From NCBI GenBank assembly GCA_050297535.1, contig JBNKSV010000005.1:1-64000 (forward strand): a stretch of 64,000 bases of DNA, in the 5' to 3' direction. Positions 25,946-35,308 of this stretch are shown here, in pieces (position 1 is the first letter of the stretch; each line of letters begins with the position of its first letter). The position numbers and the translations under genes are program-made. This DNA is from JAAGZL01 sp050297535. GTDB taxonomy: Bacteria; Pseudomonadota; Gammaproteobacteria; Chromatiales; Chromatiaceae. Under the pieces are notes generated by a model. The model searched no databases. It was not told the DNA's origin and saw nothing but the letters and a program-made list of their open reading frames with translations.

Positions 25946-27733
25946 TTAATAGCTGCGTGCATCCACGTTGCGTTGCAGCCACAACTCCAGCGAAGCCAAG
26001 TGCCACAATTTACTCCCCTGCAGACGGGTTAGATGCATCTCCGGGGCCGAGAACAGCATGTCCACATAGGCCTGAGAGTATATTCCACGCTCGCGACAGG
26101 CTTGGGATTCCAGGATTGACCGCATGAACTCCAGAAAATCCCCTCGCACATATTTCAGCGCCGGCATGGGGAAGTAGCCCTTGGGGCGATCAATCACCGC
26201 ATCTGGCAACAATCCACGGGCCATGGCCTTGAGGGGATACTTACCGCCATCCCGCAACTTCAATTCCGGCGGACATTGAGCGGCCAACTCCACCAATTCA
26301 TGGTCCAGAAACGGCACCCGCGCCTCCAGACCCCAGGCCATGGTCATGTTATCCACCCGCTTTACGGGATCGTCCACTATTAAGGTGGTGACATCCAGGT
26401 GTAGTACGGCGTCCATAAAGCTATCGGACTGAGACTCGGCCAACAGTCTAGCTACAAGATCAGAACTATAATCATCACCCCTGAACTCCGGTTGCACCAG
26501 GTGACGGAACTCTTCGTGGTCGCGATCAAAATAGTTACGGGCAAAACGCTGTAACGGCGCACCCTCTGTCTCAGCCTGCATGCGCGGATACCAGAAGTAG
26601 CCACCGAACACCTCATCCGCGCCTTGCCCCGACTGCACCACCTTCACCTCTTTGGAAACCTGCTCTCCCAGTAGATAGAAGGCTACGGCGTCCTGACCAA
26701 ACATAGGCTCAGCCATGCAATCCACTGCCTCCGGCAGTCGCTGTAATACCTCATCATTTGGTATATGAAACTTTCTGTGTTTGGTGCCATAACGTTCTAC
26801 TACCTGATCCGAGTACTCGAACTCACTCCCCTTCTCCCCAGGATGGTCCTCAAACCCCACAGAAAAGGTACGCAGATCAGATACCCCAGCCTCCGCCAGC
26901 AACGCCACCAATAGACTAGAATCTAGCCCGCCTGATAACAGCACACCCACCGGCACATCCGAGATTTCACTACGCCGCTTCACCGCCATACGCAGGGACG
27001 AGTGTATGGCATCCAGCCATTCGGCGTCGCTCACCGGGCGGTCAGGGCGGGTTGCCGCAAGAGTCCAGTAGGTCCACTCTCTCTGACCGCCGCCGGCGCC
27101 TATCAACATACAGTGGCCCGGAGCCAGCTTACGTACACCCTTGAGGATAGTGCGAGGTGCAGGGACCACAGCATGCAGTGTAAACAGATGATGCAGCGCT
27201 ACTGGGTCGATAGAACAATCCACCCCGCCTGCCGCCAACAGGGCCTGCGTATTGGATGCAAAACGAAATCCGCACGTATCCTGAGTGTAGTAGAGCGGTT
27301 TTATCCCCAACCGGTCCCGCGCCAAAAACAGGTTGCGTTTCCGCTCGTCCCAGATAGCGAAGGCAAACATGCCGTGCAAGCGTTGGACGCACTCCTCGCC
27401 CCAAGCACGCCAAGCCTTCAAAATAACTTCGGTATCGCCATCAGAAAAAAAATGATAGCCAAGACCGAGCAATTCCTTGCGCAGATCTGGATAATTATAA
27501 ATGGACCCGTTGAACACCAACGCCAAGCCCAGCTCCTGATCCACCATCGGCTGATTGGCGTGTTCGGAAAGATCAATGACAGAGAGACGGCGATGCCCAA
27601 AGGCCAACGGGCCATCACTAAACCTGCCCTCATGGTCGGGCCCGCGCCGTTCCAGCTGCCTGATCATACGTCCCAAGACATCAGGGCTCGGAGCGCCCCC
27701 ATCCAATCTTAGTTCACCGCAGATTCCACACAT
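25946..27733 (-). CDS. Glutamine-hydrolysing amidotransferase, probable N-acetylglutaminylglutamine amidotransferase
   Basis: The 595-residue enzyme has an N-terminal class II glutaminase domain starting with the nucleophile Cys2 (MCGICGELRLDG), with RRGPDHEG and FNGSIYNY, and a C-terminal asparagine-synthetase ATP-pyrophosphatase domain with LLSGGLDSSLLVALL. The opening motif and overall sequence resemble the family that amidates N-acetylglutaminylglutamine to make the osmoprotectant dipeptide NAGGN, more than standard AsnB. The usual partner, the NAGG synthetase, is not adjacent: downstream is convergent rnt and upstream the rhamnose operon. AsnB or an exopolysaccharide-linked amidotransferase remain alternatives. 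Confidence 0.8.
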   Translation of the reverse strand: MCGICGELRLDGGAPSPDVLGRMIRQLERRGPDHEGRFSDGPLAFGHRRLSVIDLSEHANQPMVDQELGLALVFNGSIYNYPDLRKELLGLGYHFFSDGDTEVILKAWRAWGEECVQRLHGMFAFAIWDERKRNLFLARDRLGIKPLYYTQDTCGFRFASNTQALLAAGGVDCSIDPVALHHLFTLHAVVPAPRTILKGVRKLAPGHCMLIGAGGGQREWTYWTLAATRPDRPVSDAEWLDAIHSSLRMAVKRRSEISDVPVGVLLSGGLDSSLLVALLAEAGVSDLRTFSVGFEDHPGEKGSEFEYSDQVVERYGTKHRKFHIPNDEVLQRLPEAVDCMAEPMFGQDAVAFYLLGEQVSKEVKVVQSGQGADEVFGGYFWYPRMQAETEGAPLQRFARNYFDRDHEEFRHLVQPEFRGDDYSSDLVARLLAESQSDSFMDAVLHLDVTTLIVDDPVKRVDNMTMAWGLEARVPFLDHELVELAAQCPPELKLRDGGKYPLKAMARGLLPDAVIDRPKGYFPMPALKYVRGDFLEFMRSILESQACRERGIYSQAYVDMLFSAPEMHLTRLQGSKLWHLASLELWLQRNVDARSY

Positions 27734-27894
27734 CCAAATTCAACCTGTCAAACTCTTCTTTAGATTTAGATATTCAGAGAATATCATTTTGGAATTTACA
27801 ACCCATAAAAACCAAAAACATAGATAGATTCTTAGAAATTATGCTGATATAGCGACGCACGCCTCAGCAACAAAATTGCAGCGCGAAGAACTTA

Positions 27895-28443
27895 TTAGGC
27901 AAAAACATCCGCCTCATCAAACAAACCACCTTGCATATCTTTTTCTGAAAGCAGCGGGTCAATATCTGTTGGCCAACGAATATCAAGAACTGGATCATTC
28001 CAGGCGATACACCTCTCATATCCAGGCGAATAGTAGTCCGTCGTTTTATATAGAAATTCTGCTTCATCACTGATTACAATAAATCCATGGGCAAACCCCT
28101 CCGGGATCCAGATTTGGCGTTTATTTTCCGCAGATAAAATATCTCCAACCCACTTACCAAAGGTATGCGATGACCTTCTAACATCAACCGCCACATCAAA
28201 CACCTCGCCTCGCACCACACGCACCAATTTCCCTTGCGCCTTAGGAGGCAGTTGGTAATGCAGCCCGCGTAAAACACCCTTTATAGATTTTGAATGGTTA
28301 TCCTGTACAAAATCCACTTTTTGACCGATAGCATCTTCAAACTTTCTTTGATTAAAACTCTCATAAAAAAAACCACGTTCGTCTTCAAAGATTCGCGGCT
28401 CTATCAACTTTACATCGGATATTTCCGTATCAATAATTTTCAT
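27895..28443 (-). CDS. rfbC: dTDP-4-dehydrorhamnose 3,5-epimerase
   Basis: The 182-residue cupin enzyme epimerises dTDP-4-keto-6-deoxyglucose at C3 and C5, the third step to dTDP-L-rhamnose. Family motifs are ERGFFYESFNQRKF, VQDNHSKSIKGVLRGLHYQ (His is the catalytic base), GEVFDVAVDVR and WIPEGFAHGF. A TTG start 15 bases upstream exists; the ATG at 28443 is preferred and overlaps the rfbA 3' end by 14 bases. It is the last gene of the rfbBDAC operon. No terminator hairpin was recognised before the next gene. Confidence 0.96.
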   Translation of the reverse strand: MKIIDTEISDVKLIEPRIFEDERGFFYESFNQRKFEDAIGQKVDFVQDNHSKSIKGVLRGLHYQLPPKAQGKLVRVVRGEVFDVAVDVRRSSHTFGKWVGDILSAENKRQIWIPEGFAHGFIVISDEAEFLYKTTDYYSPGYERCIAWNDPVLDIRWPTDIDPLLSEKDMQGGLFDEADVFA

Positions 28444-29326
28444 ACTCTGACTCTTCAAACACTCGCATTAGATATTGTCCATAACCATTCTTTAACATCG
28501 GCTCCGCCAATTGCCCTAATTGCTGACCATCAATCCATTTTTGTCGAAACGCGATCTCTTCAGGACAAGCAATCTTTAACCCCTGGCGATGTTCAATCGT
28601 TTGCACAAACTGATGTGCCTCTACCATGCTTTCATGCGTACCGGTATCTAGCCAGGCGTAGCCTCTACCCATACACTCGACAGACAAGGCGCCTTGTTGC
28701 AAATAGGTCTTATTCAGATCGGTGATCTCAAGCTCGCCTCGATGTGACGGCTTAATCTGCTTCGCATATTCGACGGCGTGCCGATCATAAAAATAGAGGC
28801 CGGTAACCGCGTAGTTGGATTTAGGTTTTTCCGGCTTTTCCTCCAGACTTATCACCTTCCATTCACGATCAAACTCGGCAACACCATATCGCTCAGGATC
28901 CTTTACGTGGCAGGCAAAAATAGTGGCTCCCTCCCTCCGCTTGTCGGCAAACACAAGTCTTTCCTGTAGCGAATTGCCATAGAAAATATTATCACCAAGA
29001 ACGAGGGCTGATGGTGATCCACCCAAGAAATCCTCCGCAATAATAAATGCCTGGGCCAACCCATCCGGCGATGGCTGCACAGCGTATTGGATATCCAGAC
29101 CCCACTGCGCCCCATTACCTAACAGGTCCTCAAAGCGCGAAATATCCTGCGGCGTGGAAATAACCAGGATCTCTCGCAAACCAGCCAACATCAGCGTAGT
29201 CAGAGGATAGTAGATCATTGGCTTATCAAATATCGGAAGCAACTGTTTTGATATAACCTTGGTTGCCGGATAAAGACGAGTACCGGAGCCTCCGGCAAGA
29301 ATAATACCTTTTCGTACAATACTCAT
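28430..29326 (-). CDS. rfbA: Glucose-1-phosphate thymidylyltransferase
   Basis: The 298-residue enzyme makes dTDP-glucose from dTTP and glucose-1-phosphate, the first step of dTDP-L-rhamnose synthesis. The nucleotide-binding signature is GGSGTRLYPATKVISKQLLP, followed by DKPMIYYPL. Further motifs are VLGDNIFYG, VISLEEKPEKPKSNYAVTGLYFYD and RGYAWLDTGTHESM. AAGGAATTG precedes the ATG, which overlaps the rfbD stop by four bases. Length matches RmlA. The product feeds lipopolysaccharide or exopolysaccharide assembly. Confidence 0.97.
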   Translation of the reverse strand: MSIVRKGIILAGGSGTRLYPATKVISKQLLPIFDKPMIYYPLTTLMLAGLREILVISTPQDISRFEDLLGNGAQWGLDIQYAVQPSPDGLAQAFIIAEDFLGGSPSALVLGDNIFYGNSLQERLVFADKRREGATIFACHVKDPERYGVAEFDREWKVISLEEKPEKPKSNYAVTGLYFYDRHAVEYAKQIKPSHRGELEITDLNKTYLQQGALSVECMGRGYAWLDTGTHESMVEAHQFVQTIEHRQGLKIACPEEIAFRQKWIDGQQLGQLAEPMLKNGYGQYLMRVFEESEYENY

Positions 29327-30216
29327 TTCAATTCCTTTATTATTTCTTGCGAAACCCCAATAAAGTCGTCCTTCCAGCTTGGCAGCTGAAAACTTAGAAC
29401 GCCTTCAAGTTTTTGGGTATCCAATCTGGAGTTTAATGGCCTTCTGGCCGGAGTGTGATAATCCGCCGTCGCGATAGGATGGATCTTGGATTTATTGATC
29501 GTAATTGGCATCCCGGACCGCCCAGCTAGTTCTACCAAAAGCTCAGCAAGCCCATACCATGTAGTCTGTCCGTGCGGCGCCAGATGATATATACCTTGTA
29601 GCCATGCCTCTTCTGCCGTTATGCGCACAACAGCCTCCTGTGTAACCTTAGCGATCAAACCCGCTGTCGTGGGTGCCCCGTGTTGATCATCCACCACGCT
29701 CAAACTATCTCTTTCTTGCACTAGCCGCAGTATTGTTCTGACAAAGTTTTTTCCATGCCGCCCCATCACCCAACTGGTACGAAAAATAAGGTGCTTACAT
29801 CCACTGTTGATGATTGCCTGCTCCCCAGCCAGCTTGGACAGCCCGTACACATTGATAGGATTTGTTTCGTCAGTCTCTTTATATGGCCCAGTTTTGCAGC
29901 CATCAAATACGTAGTCAGTTGAGTAATGTATTAGCCAACTATCCAGCTTTTGGGCCTCCTCAGCCAGCACCGCAACCGCCTCAGCATTGACGCGAAATGC
30001 AAGCTCTGCTTCGCTTTCAGCCCTATCTACCGCCGTGTATGCAGCGGCATTGATAATACAATCCGGCTTGAAATCCGCGATTACAGTTCGAATTGCATCA
30101 AAATTGGTTAGATCGACATCACTACGGCCACACGACTTCACCTCTCCCAAATCCGGGAGCGTATGCCGCAATTCCCAGCCAACCTGGCCGTTGGAGCCCA
30201 GAAGCAATATTCTCAC
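29323..30216 (-). CDS. rfbD: dTDP-4-dehydrorhamnose reductase
   Basis: The 297-residue NAD(P)H-dependent reductase makes dTDP-L-rhamnose, the last step of the pathway. The Rossmann signature LLLGSNGQVGWEL opens the protein. NAAAYTAVDRAESE, the catalytic YGLSKLAGE (Tyr-x-x-x-Lys) and FRTSWVMGRHGKNF follow, as in RmlD. It begins with GTG at 30216 overlapping the rfbB TGA, so the two are translationally coupled. Confidence 0.96.
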   Translation of the reverse strand: MRILLLGSNGQVGWELRHTLPDLGEVKSCGRSDVDLTNFDAIRTVIADFKPDCIINAAAYTAVDRAESEAELAFRVNAEAVAVLAEEAQKLDSWLIHYSTDYVFDGCKTGPYKETDETNPINVYGLSKLAGEQAIINSGCKHLIFRTSWVMGRHGKNFVRTILRLVQERDSLSVVDDQHGAPTTAGLIAKVTQEAVVRITAEEAWLQGIYHLAPHGQTTWYGLAELLVELAGRSGMPITINKSKIHPIATADYHTPARRPLNSRLDTQKLEGVLSFQLPSWKDDFIGVSQEIIKELK

Positions 30217-31280
30217 GTGTACTGTGTCTCAATCCACTTACGATATTCGCCGCTAACAACCTTGGCCACCCACTCTTGATGATCCAAATACCACTCAACT
30301 GTTTTACGTATCCCGGTATCAAAGGTTTCCTTAGGAAACCAATCAAGTTCACGCTGTATCTTGGAGGCATCAATGGCATAGCGGCGATCATGGCCAGGAC
30401 GATCCGTTACATAGGTGATTAGATCACTGTAATTGGATACGGGCGATCCCACAGCTAGCGGACGCAGCTCATCTAAAATACCGCAAATTACACGAACGAT
30501 TTCCAGATTTGTCTTCTCGTTCAACCCGCCAATATTGTAGACCTCACCCGGCTGTCCAGAAACAAGCACTCGACGAATAGCGCTGCAATGATCACCAACA
30601 TACAACCAATCTCTAATCTGTTTGCCGTCACCATAGATAGGCAGCTGCTTACCGGCAAGGGCATTGTATATAACGAGAGGGATCAGTTTTTCCGGAAATT
30701 GATAAGGACCGTAGTTATTGGAGCAGTTAGTGGTTAACACCGGTAGACCGTAAGTATGGTGATAGGCACGCACCAAGTGGTCGGAAGCCGCCTTACTGGC
30801 GCTATAGGGACTATTGGGCTCGTAGCGATGAGTCTCAGAGAAGGCCGGAGCATCGGACCCAAGTGATCCGTAAACTTCATCGGTAGAGACATGCAAAAAC
30901 CGGAAGGCATCTTTATCACCTACTGGCAATTCGCTCCAATAACCACGAATCACATCCAGTAACCGAAAGGTGCCTACAATATTTGTTGAAATAAAATCCT
31001 CTGGTCCATGGATAGAGCGATCCACATGCGATTCGGCGGCAAAATTTATCACGGCTCGGGGGCTATGCTCTCTTAACAACCGAGCAACTAAATCCTGGTC
31101 GCCTATATCCCCATGTGCAAATATGTAGCGACTATCATTCTCAATAGAAGCCAGATTCTGCAGATTTCCTGCATAGGTAAGCTTATCCAGATTCACAATC
31201 GGCTCACCAACATCACGCAACCAATCAATAACAAAATTGGCCCCGATAAACCCAGCCCCGCCAGTCACAACAATAGTCAT
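30213..31280 (-). CDS. rfbB: dTDP-glucose 4,6-dehydratase
   Basis: The 355-residue short-chain dehydrogenase-type enzyme converts dTDP-glucose to dTDP-4-keto-6-deoxyglucose. The NAD site is VTGGAGFIGANFVIDW, and HVDRSIHGPEDF and STDEVYGSL carry catalytic residues. The Tyr-x-x-x-Lys is PYSASKAASDHLVRAY, and GDGKQIRDWLYVGDHC and DRPGHDRRYAIDASK complete the family pattern. A longer reading (to 31388) would overlap rsmI and is rejected in favour of the ATG at 31280. This is the first gene of rfbBDAC. Confidence 0.96.
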   Translation of the reverse strand: MTIVVTGGAGFIGANFVIDWLRDVGEPIVNLDKLTYAGNLQNLASIENDSRYIFAHGDIGDQDLVARLLREHSPRAVINFAAESHVDRSIHGPEDFISTNIVGTFRLLDVIRGYWSELPVGDKDAFRFLHVSTDEVYGSLGSDAPAFSETHRYEPNSPYSASKAASDHLVRAYHHTYGLPVLTTNCSNNYGPYQFPEKLIPLVIYNALAGKQLPIYGDGKQIRDWLYVGDHCSAIRRVLVSGQPGEVYNIGGLNEKTNLEIVRVICGILDELRPLAVGSPVSNYSDLITYVTDRPGHDRRYAIDASKIQRELDWFPKETFDTGIRKTVEWYLDHQEWVAKVVSGEYRKWIETQYT

Positions 31281-31356
31281 ACTGATAATCCCACGGTCAT
31301 TAAAAATCTTATATTTTACGCCTTTTCCAGAACATTGACCTAACAACAGCCAGCGA

Positions 31357-32211
31357 TTATGCGCCATCCCCATGAATCTGCAGGCCATACTGATACAGCC
31401 GATTCTTCTTCTCCCCGGTGATCTTGGCAGTCAGAGCCGCAGCCTGCTTCAGCGGCAACTCCTGCATGAGCAGCTTCATGGTCTTTTCCGTATCCGGGGC
31501 AAGTCCATCACCTTGAACCTGGACCCGTCCCCCAACGATCAGCACAAATTCCCCTTTGCACTGCATTGGATCCTGCTCCAACGCCTCACACAGAGATCCC
31601 AGGGTACCATGCAGTATGGTCTCGTGCAGCTTGGTCAACTCACGCGCCAGTACCGCGGGCCTGTCGGCCCCAAATATATCCGACATATCCCGCAGACAGG
31701 CCTGCACCCGATGGCTGGATTCATAGAACAGCATGGTCCTGGGCTCGTTTGCCAGCTGTTCGAATCCCGTCCTACGCGCCCCAGAGTTTCGATCCGGGAA
31801 TCCCTCGAATGCAAATCTGTCCGAAGCCATACCAGAAACACTGAGCGCGGCAATGACGGCGCTAGGGCCAGGGATAGGAGACACCCTTATCCCATAGCGG
31901 TGGCACTCTCGCACCAGGGTGAATCCGGGATCACTGATCAGCGGCGTACCGGCATCCGAGATCAGAGCCACCGTCTTCCCCTGTTGCAGATGGGCCAGCA
32001 CCTTATCCATGGCCTGATGCTCATTGTGCTCATGCAGGGACAACATCCTGGCGTCTATGCCAAAATGGCTCAGCAGGGTACGGCTATGCCTGGTATCTTC
32101 AGCAGCTATAAGATCAACCTTGCCCAGCACCTTAATGGCGTGTGCCGACACATCATCAAGATTGCCGATAGGAGTCGCCACTACATAAAGGACACCGTTT
32201 TTGATTGACAC
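31357..32211 (-). CDS. rsmI: 16S rRNA (cytidine-1402-2'-O)-methyltransferase
   Basis: The 284-residue SAM-dependent tetrapyrrole-methylase-fold enzyme methylates the 2'-O of C1402 in the ribosomal P-site decoding region. Motifs are YVVATPIGNLDD, AEDTRHSRTLL, LISDAGTPLISDPG and PIPGPSAVIAALSVSG, with FEGFPDR and ELTKLHET. The start is GTG at 32211 with GGTGAG upstream. It is divergent from lpoA as in E. coli (yraL-yraM). Downstream is rfbB, 76 bases away, on the same strand. Confidence 0.96.
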   Translation of the reverse strand: MSIKNGVLYVVATPIGNLDDVSAHAIKVLGKVDLIAAEDTRHSRTLLSHFGIDARMLSLHEHNEHQAMDKVLAHLQQGKTVALISDAGTPLISDPGFTLVRECHRYGIRVSPIPGPSAVIAALSVSGMASDRFAFEGFPDRNSGARRTGFEQLANEPRTMLFYESSHRVQACLRDMSDIFGADRPAVLARELTKLHETILHGTLGSLCEALEQDPMQCKGEFVLIVGGRVQVQGDGLAPDTEKTMKLLMQELPLKQAAALTAKITGEKKNRLYQYGLQIHGDGA

Positions 32212-32324
32212 AACTCACCCCAGAAAAGATATACTTGCCAAGTATCTGCTACCTATCTTTGTAGCGCCAAAATTAAGGATCATACAGATAGGATCGTTGT
32301 AATCCTGCCTGCCTCAATCTAACC

Positions 32325-34289
32325 ATGCAACAAAATCGTTATTTTTATTTCCTGTTTCTGCTGCTTTCGCTTTTGCTCGCCGGATGCATCTCCGACCCCA
32401 CCATAGATTGGATGAGACCATCCGAAGTACCCGACAATCTGCGTGGTAACGAGATCTTCTCCCACGCCCTGGATCTGGAGCAGTCTGGACAATACGCCGA
32501 GGCGGCGCGCCTGTTAGAGCAGATCGCCGCAACCACTCAGCCCCCACTGCAACAGGAGGCCATGCTCAGAGCGGTGGAGGACTACCTAAAGGCCAATGAT
32601 GACGATTCCGCCTTCATGCTATTGCAGCGGATCGGCACAGAAGATACCCCGCGTCTGGGTTTGAAACGCCGGGTACTTTTGGCGGAGGTGGCGATAAAGG
32701 GGCAGCGCGCCGACGAAGCCCTGCGGCTACTGGAGACACCACCAGAAGACGGAATGCCGCAACCTCTGCTCAAACGCTACCACAAAACCCGCGCCGAGGC
32801 GTTTCGTCTCACCGGCAATATGTTTGAGAGCGCCCGCCACCTATCCGAGATGGACCGGCTCATACAAGATCAGACCGAACGCCTAGACAACCAACTCAAC
32901 ATCATACGCGCCCTCACCACCTATACCGACTCCGCCTTAGAACTGCTCATGCCGGACCCCCCTGGGATATTTGGAGGCTGGATAGCACTGGCCAGAGCCA
33001 TAAAGATAAACACCAACGACCCTGCGCTTGGTCAAGCAAGCATCCGGCGCTGGCACGAGCGATTCCCCGGCCATCCAGCCCTACCACAGGTATTAGACAA
33101 CCAGGTGCGGCAGGTCACGGCCGGATATTCTCAGACCAAACAACTGGCCTTGTTGTTGCCCAAGACCGGACCGTACGCCCAGGCCGCCCTCGCCCTGTAT
33201 GACGGCATCATGGCCGCCTACAACAGCCAGCCAGAAGGACAGCGTCCCATAATCCGGGTCTATGACAATAGCAACAGCGCCGGTACGGTCATGCTCTATC
33301 AACGGGCGGTAGCCGACGGCGCAGACAAGGTGATCGGTCCACTGGTTAAGGAGTCCGTAGCCCAGCTGGCCCGAGCCGGGAGCCTTAAGGTGCCGGTACT
33401 GGCCCTGAACCGGGTCCATACTCAGGGCAGGCCGCCGGAAAACCTCTATCAATTCGGCCTCTCTCCCGAGGATGAAGCCATGCAAGTGGCCGAAAAGGCC
33501 TGGACCGACGGGCACACCAGGGCCATAGCCTTCACCCCGCAGGGTGAATGGGGCGAACGGATCTTCCAGAGCTTCCAAAACCGCTGGATCGGTCTGGGAG
33601 GCAAACTGGCGGAACGCCAGGTCTACAACGAAGGCATCAACGACTTCTCCGCCTCCATCAAGTCCCTGCTGAATATCGACGAGAGTTACGAACGGCGTAA
33701 CTCCATGCGCAACGCCCTGGGCAGAAAGATCGAGTTTGAACCATACCGGCGCAAAGATGCCACCTTTATATTCCTGGTAGCCAAACCCCAACTGGCGCGG
33801 CAAATCCGTCCGCAACTGCAGTTCTATCACGCCTCAGATCTGCCGGTGTATACCACCTCCAACAGCTATGCCGGCATCCTCGACCCCAAGAGGGACCAGG
33901 ACCTGGAAGGGGTGCTTTTCCCGGACATTCCCTGGCTTATCCTCAACGAAGGCGAGAAACCACTCTCCAGGCAACTCATGCAAGAGACCCTGGCCAAGAA
34001 AGAGCCCTACTATGGACGTCTCTACGCCATGGGTATAGACAGCTATCGGATGCTGCCCCACTTGTCTCGCCTGAAGTCTTCATCCCGTGAAACCCTTGAC
34101 GGCAAGACCGGCATCCTTTCTATCGAAGGTAACAACCAGGTTCACCGGCAACTGGTCTGGGCCAGGATGAAGCAGGGGACCCCTGAGGCCATCGGCTACG
34201 CCCCGAGACTGGAAAAACCGAAAGGCTATACCGCCCCCAGCGCCACCCCTAGTCCCGGAGGAACGTCATCCGGTTTCTTCTCTTGGTAA
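32325..34289 (+). CDS. lpoA: Penicillin-binding protein activator LpoA
   Basis: The 654-residue outer-membrane lipoprotein reaches through the periplasm to stimulate the transpeptidase of PBP1A in peptidoglycan synthesis. A signal peptide with lipobox LLAGC gives the mature N-terminal Cys around residue 21. A TPR-like helical N-domain follows (about 40-270), rich in ALDLEQSGQYAEAARLLEQ-type repeats. A periplasmic-binding-protein-like C-domain (about 280-620) contains LALLLPKTGPYAQAALALYDG and KVIGPLVKESVAQLA. It is divergent from rsmI and followed by yraN and dolP. No good ribosome-binding site is visible. Confidence 0.93.
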   Translation: MQQNRYFYFLFLLLSLLLAGCISDPTIDWMRPSEVPDNLRGNEIFSHALDLEQSGQYAEAARLLEQIAATTQPPLQQEAMLRAVEDYLKANDDDSAFMLLQRIGTEDTPRLGLKRRVLLAEVAIKGQRADEALRLLETPPEDGMPQPLLKRYHKTRAEAFRLTGNMFESARHLSEMDRLIQDQTERLDNQLNIIRALTTYTDSALELLMPDPPGIFGGWIALARAIKINTNDPALGQASIRRWHERFPGHPALPQVLDNQVRQVTAGYSQTKQLALLLPKTGPYAQAALALYDGIMAAYNSQPEGQRPIIRVYDNSNSAGTVMLYQRAVADGADKVIGPLVKESVAQLARAGSLKVPVLALNRVHTQGRPPENLYQFGLSPEDEAMQVAEKAWTDGHTRAIAFTPQGEWGERIFQSFQNRWIGLGGKLAERQVYNEGINDFSASIKSLLNIDESYERRNSMRNALGRKIEFEPYRRKDATFIFLVAKPQLARQIRPQLQFYHASDLPVYTTSNSYAGILDPKRDQDLEGVLFPDIPWLILNEGEKPLSRQLMQETLAKKEPYYGRLYAMGIDSYRMLPHLSRLKSSSRETLDGKTGILSIEGNNQVHRQLVWARMKQGTPEAIGYAPRLEKPKGYTAPSATPSPGGTSSGFFSW

Positions 34290-34298
34290 CACGATGGC

Positions 34299-34694
34299 AT
34301 GGCTGATTGGTTGAAACGGAATTGGACCACAGAAAACACTACCAGAAAGGTAGGTACAAATGCTGAGGATCTGGCGGAGGAATATCTAGCCTTAAAAGGG
34401 CTTGTCAGGATCGCCCGCAACTACCACTGCCGTATGGGAGAGATCGACCTAATTATGCGAGACGGAAACTTTCTGGTATTTGTCGAGGTCCGTTACCGCA
34501 AGAACGATATTTACGGCTCTGCCGCTGCAAGCGTAACCAGACAGAAACAACGTCGCATCCTGCTGGCAGCGCATCATTATCTGCAAAATGAGAGACTATA
34601 CAGTAACAGCCCGTGCAGATTTGATGTAATAACTGTCTCGGGGCAGTACAATCCACAGATCGACTGGATCAAAAACGCATTTCAGGCAGATTGA
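34299..34694 (+). CDS. yraN: YraN family (UPF0102) endonuclease-like protein
   Basis: The 131-residue protein matches UPF0102, a family with a PD-(D/E)XK nuclease-like fold. Visible motifs are GTNAEDLAEEYL, the core NYHCRMGEIDLIM (catalytic Glu-Ile-Asp), LVFVEVRYRK (ExK-like) and AAASVTRQKQRRI. The role is unproven; links to recombination or Holliday-junction processing have been suggested. It starts ten bases after lpoA. In E. coli diaA lies between yraN and dolP (yraP); here diaA is absent. Confidence 0.93.
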   Translation: MADWLKRNWTTENTTRKVGTNAEDLAEEYLALKGLVRIARNYHCRMGEIDLIMRDGNFLVFVEVRYRKNDIYGSAAASVTRQKQRRILLAAHHYLQNERLYSNSPCRFDVITVSGQYNPQIDWIKNAFQAD

Positions 34695-34723
34695 AACAGA
34701 CACAACTACTGACGGAGAAAAAC

Positions 34724-35308
34724 ATGAGACTGGTTAAACCTCTGGCCATCATTGCGACACTGCTAGGCATAAACCTACTCTACGGCTGCGCACCTGTCGT
34801 AGTTGGAGGCGCCGCTACCGGGGCATCGGCAATCCATGATCGGCGCTCCATCGGGGCCACTGTGGAAGACCAGAATATCGAACTCAAGGCCATGACTCTG
34901 CGGGTGCAAGATGACTACCTGATCAAACACTCAAACCTCAGCGCCACCAGCTATAACAAGGTGGTACTGCTCACCGGACAGGCAGAAAACGAACAGATAC
35001 GCCAAAGCTATGTAGAGAAGATCCGCAGGATCCCAGAGATACGGCGCGTGGTGGATGAGATCAAGATCAGCCCATCCGCCTCCCTGACCCAGCAGGGCAA
35101 CGATACCTACATAACCTCCAAGGTAAAGATCAAGCTGTTTGACATCAAGCTCCCGGACTTTGATCCTACCAGGGTCAAAGTGGTCACTGACCAAGGCAAT
35201 GTCTATCTGATGGGCATAGTCTCAGAGCAAGAGGCAGGGGCGGTGGTAGAAAAGGTCCGCTATGTATCCGGGGTCAAACGGGTAATCAAGATCTTCGAAT
35301 ACCGGTGA
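34724..35308 (+). CDS. dolP: BON-domain outer-membrane lipoprotein DolP (YraP)
   Basis: The 194-residue lipoprotein has a signal peptide ending in the lipobox LLYGC, a Gly/Ala-rich stretch, then two BON domains (about 45-115 and 120-194) with the typical VVLLTGQAENEQIRQ and GNVYLMGIVSEQEA turns. DolP binds anionic phospholipids, supports outer-membrane integrity and modulates BamA. A TTG start at 34691 overlaps yraN, but the ATG at 34724 has CGGAG upstream and yields a proper signal peptide. Its stop overlaps the GTG of the next gene. Confidence 0.94.
   Translation: MRLVKPLAIIATLLGINLLYGCAPVVVGGAATGASAIHDRRSIGATVEDQNIELKAMTLRVQDDYLIKHSNLSATSYNKVVLLTGQAENEQIRQSYVEKIRRIPEIRRVVDEIKISPSASLTQQGNDTYITSKVKIKLFDIKLPDFDPTRVKVVTDQGNVYLMGIVSEQEAGAVVEKVRYVSGVKRVIKIFEYR

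Noticed and set aside
31372..32208. 278-codon plus-strand ORF opposite rsmI
   Set aside because: Antisense to every rsmI motif; no ribosome-binding site or recognisable domain.
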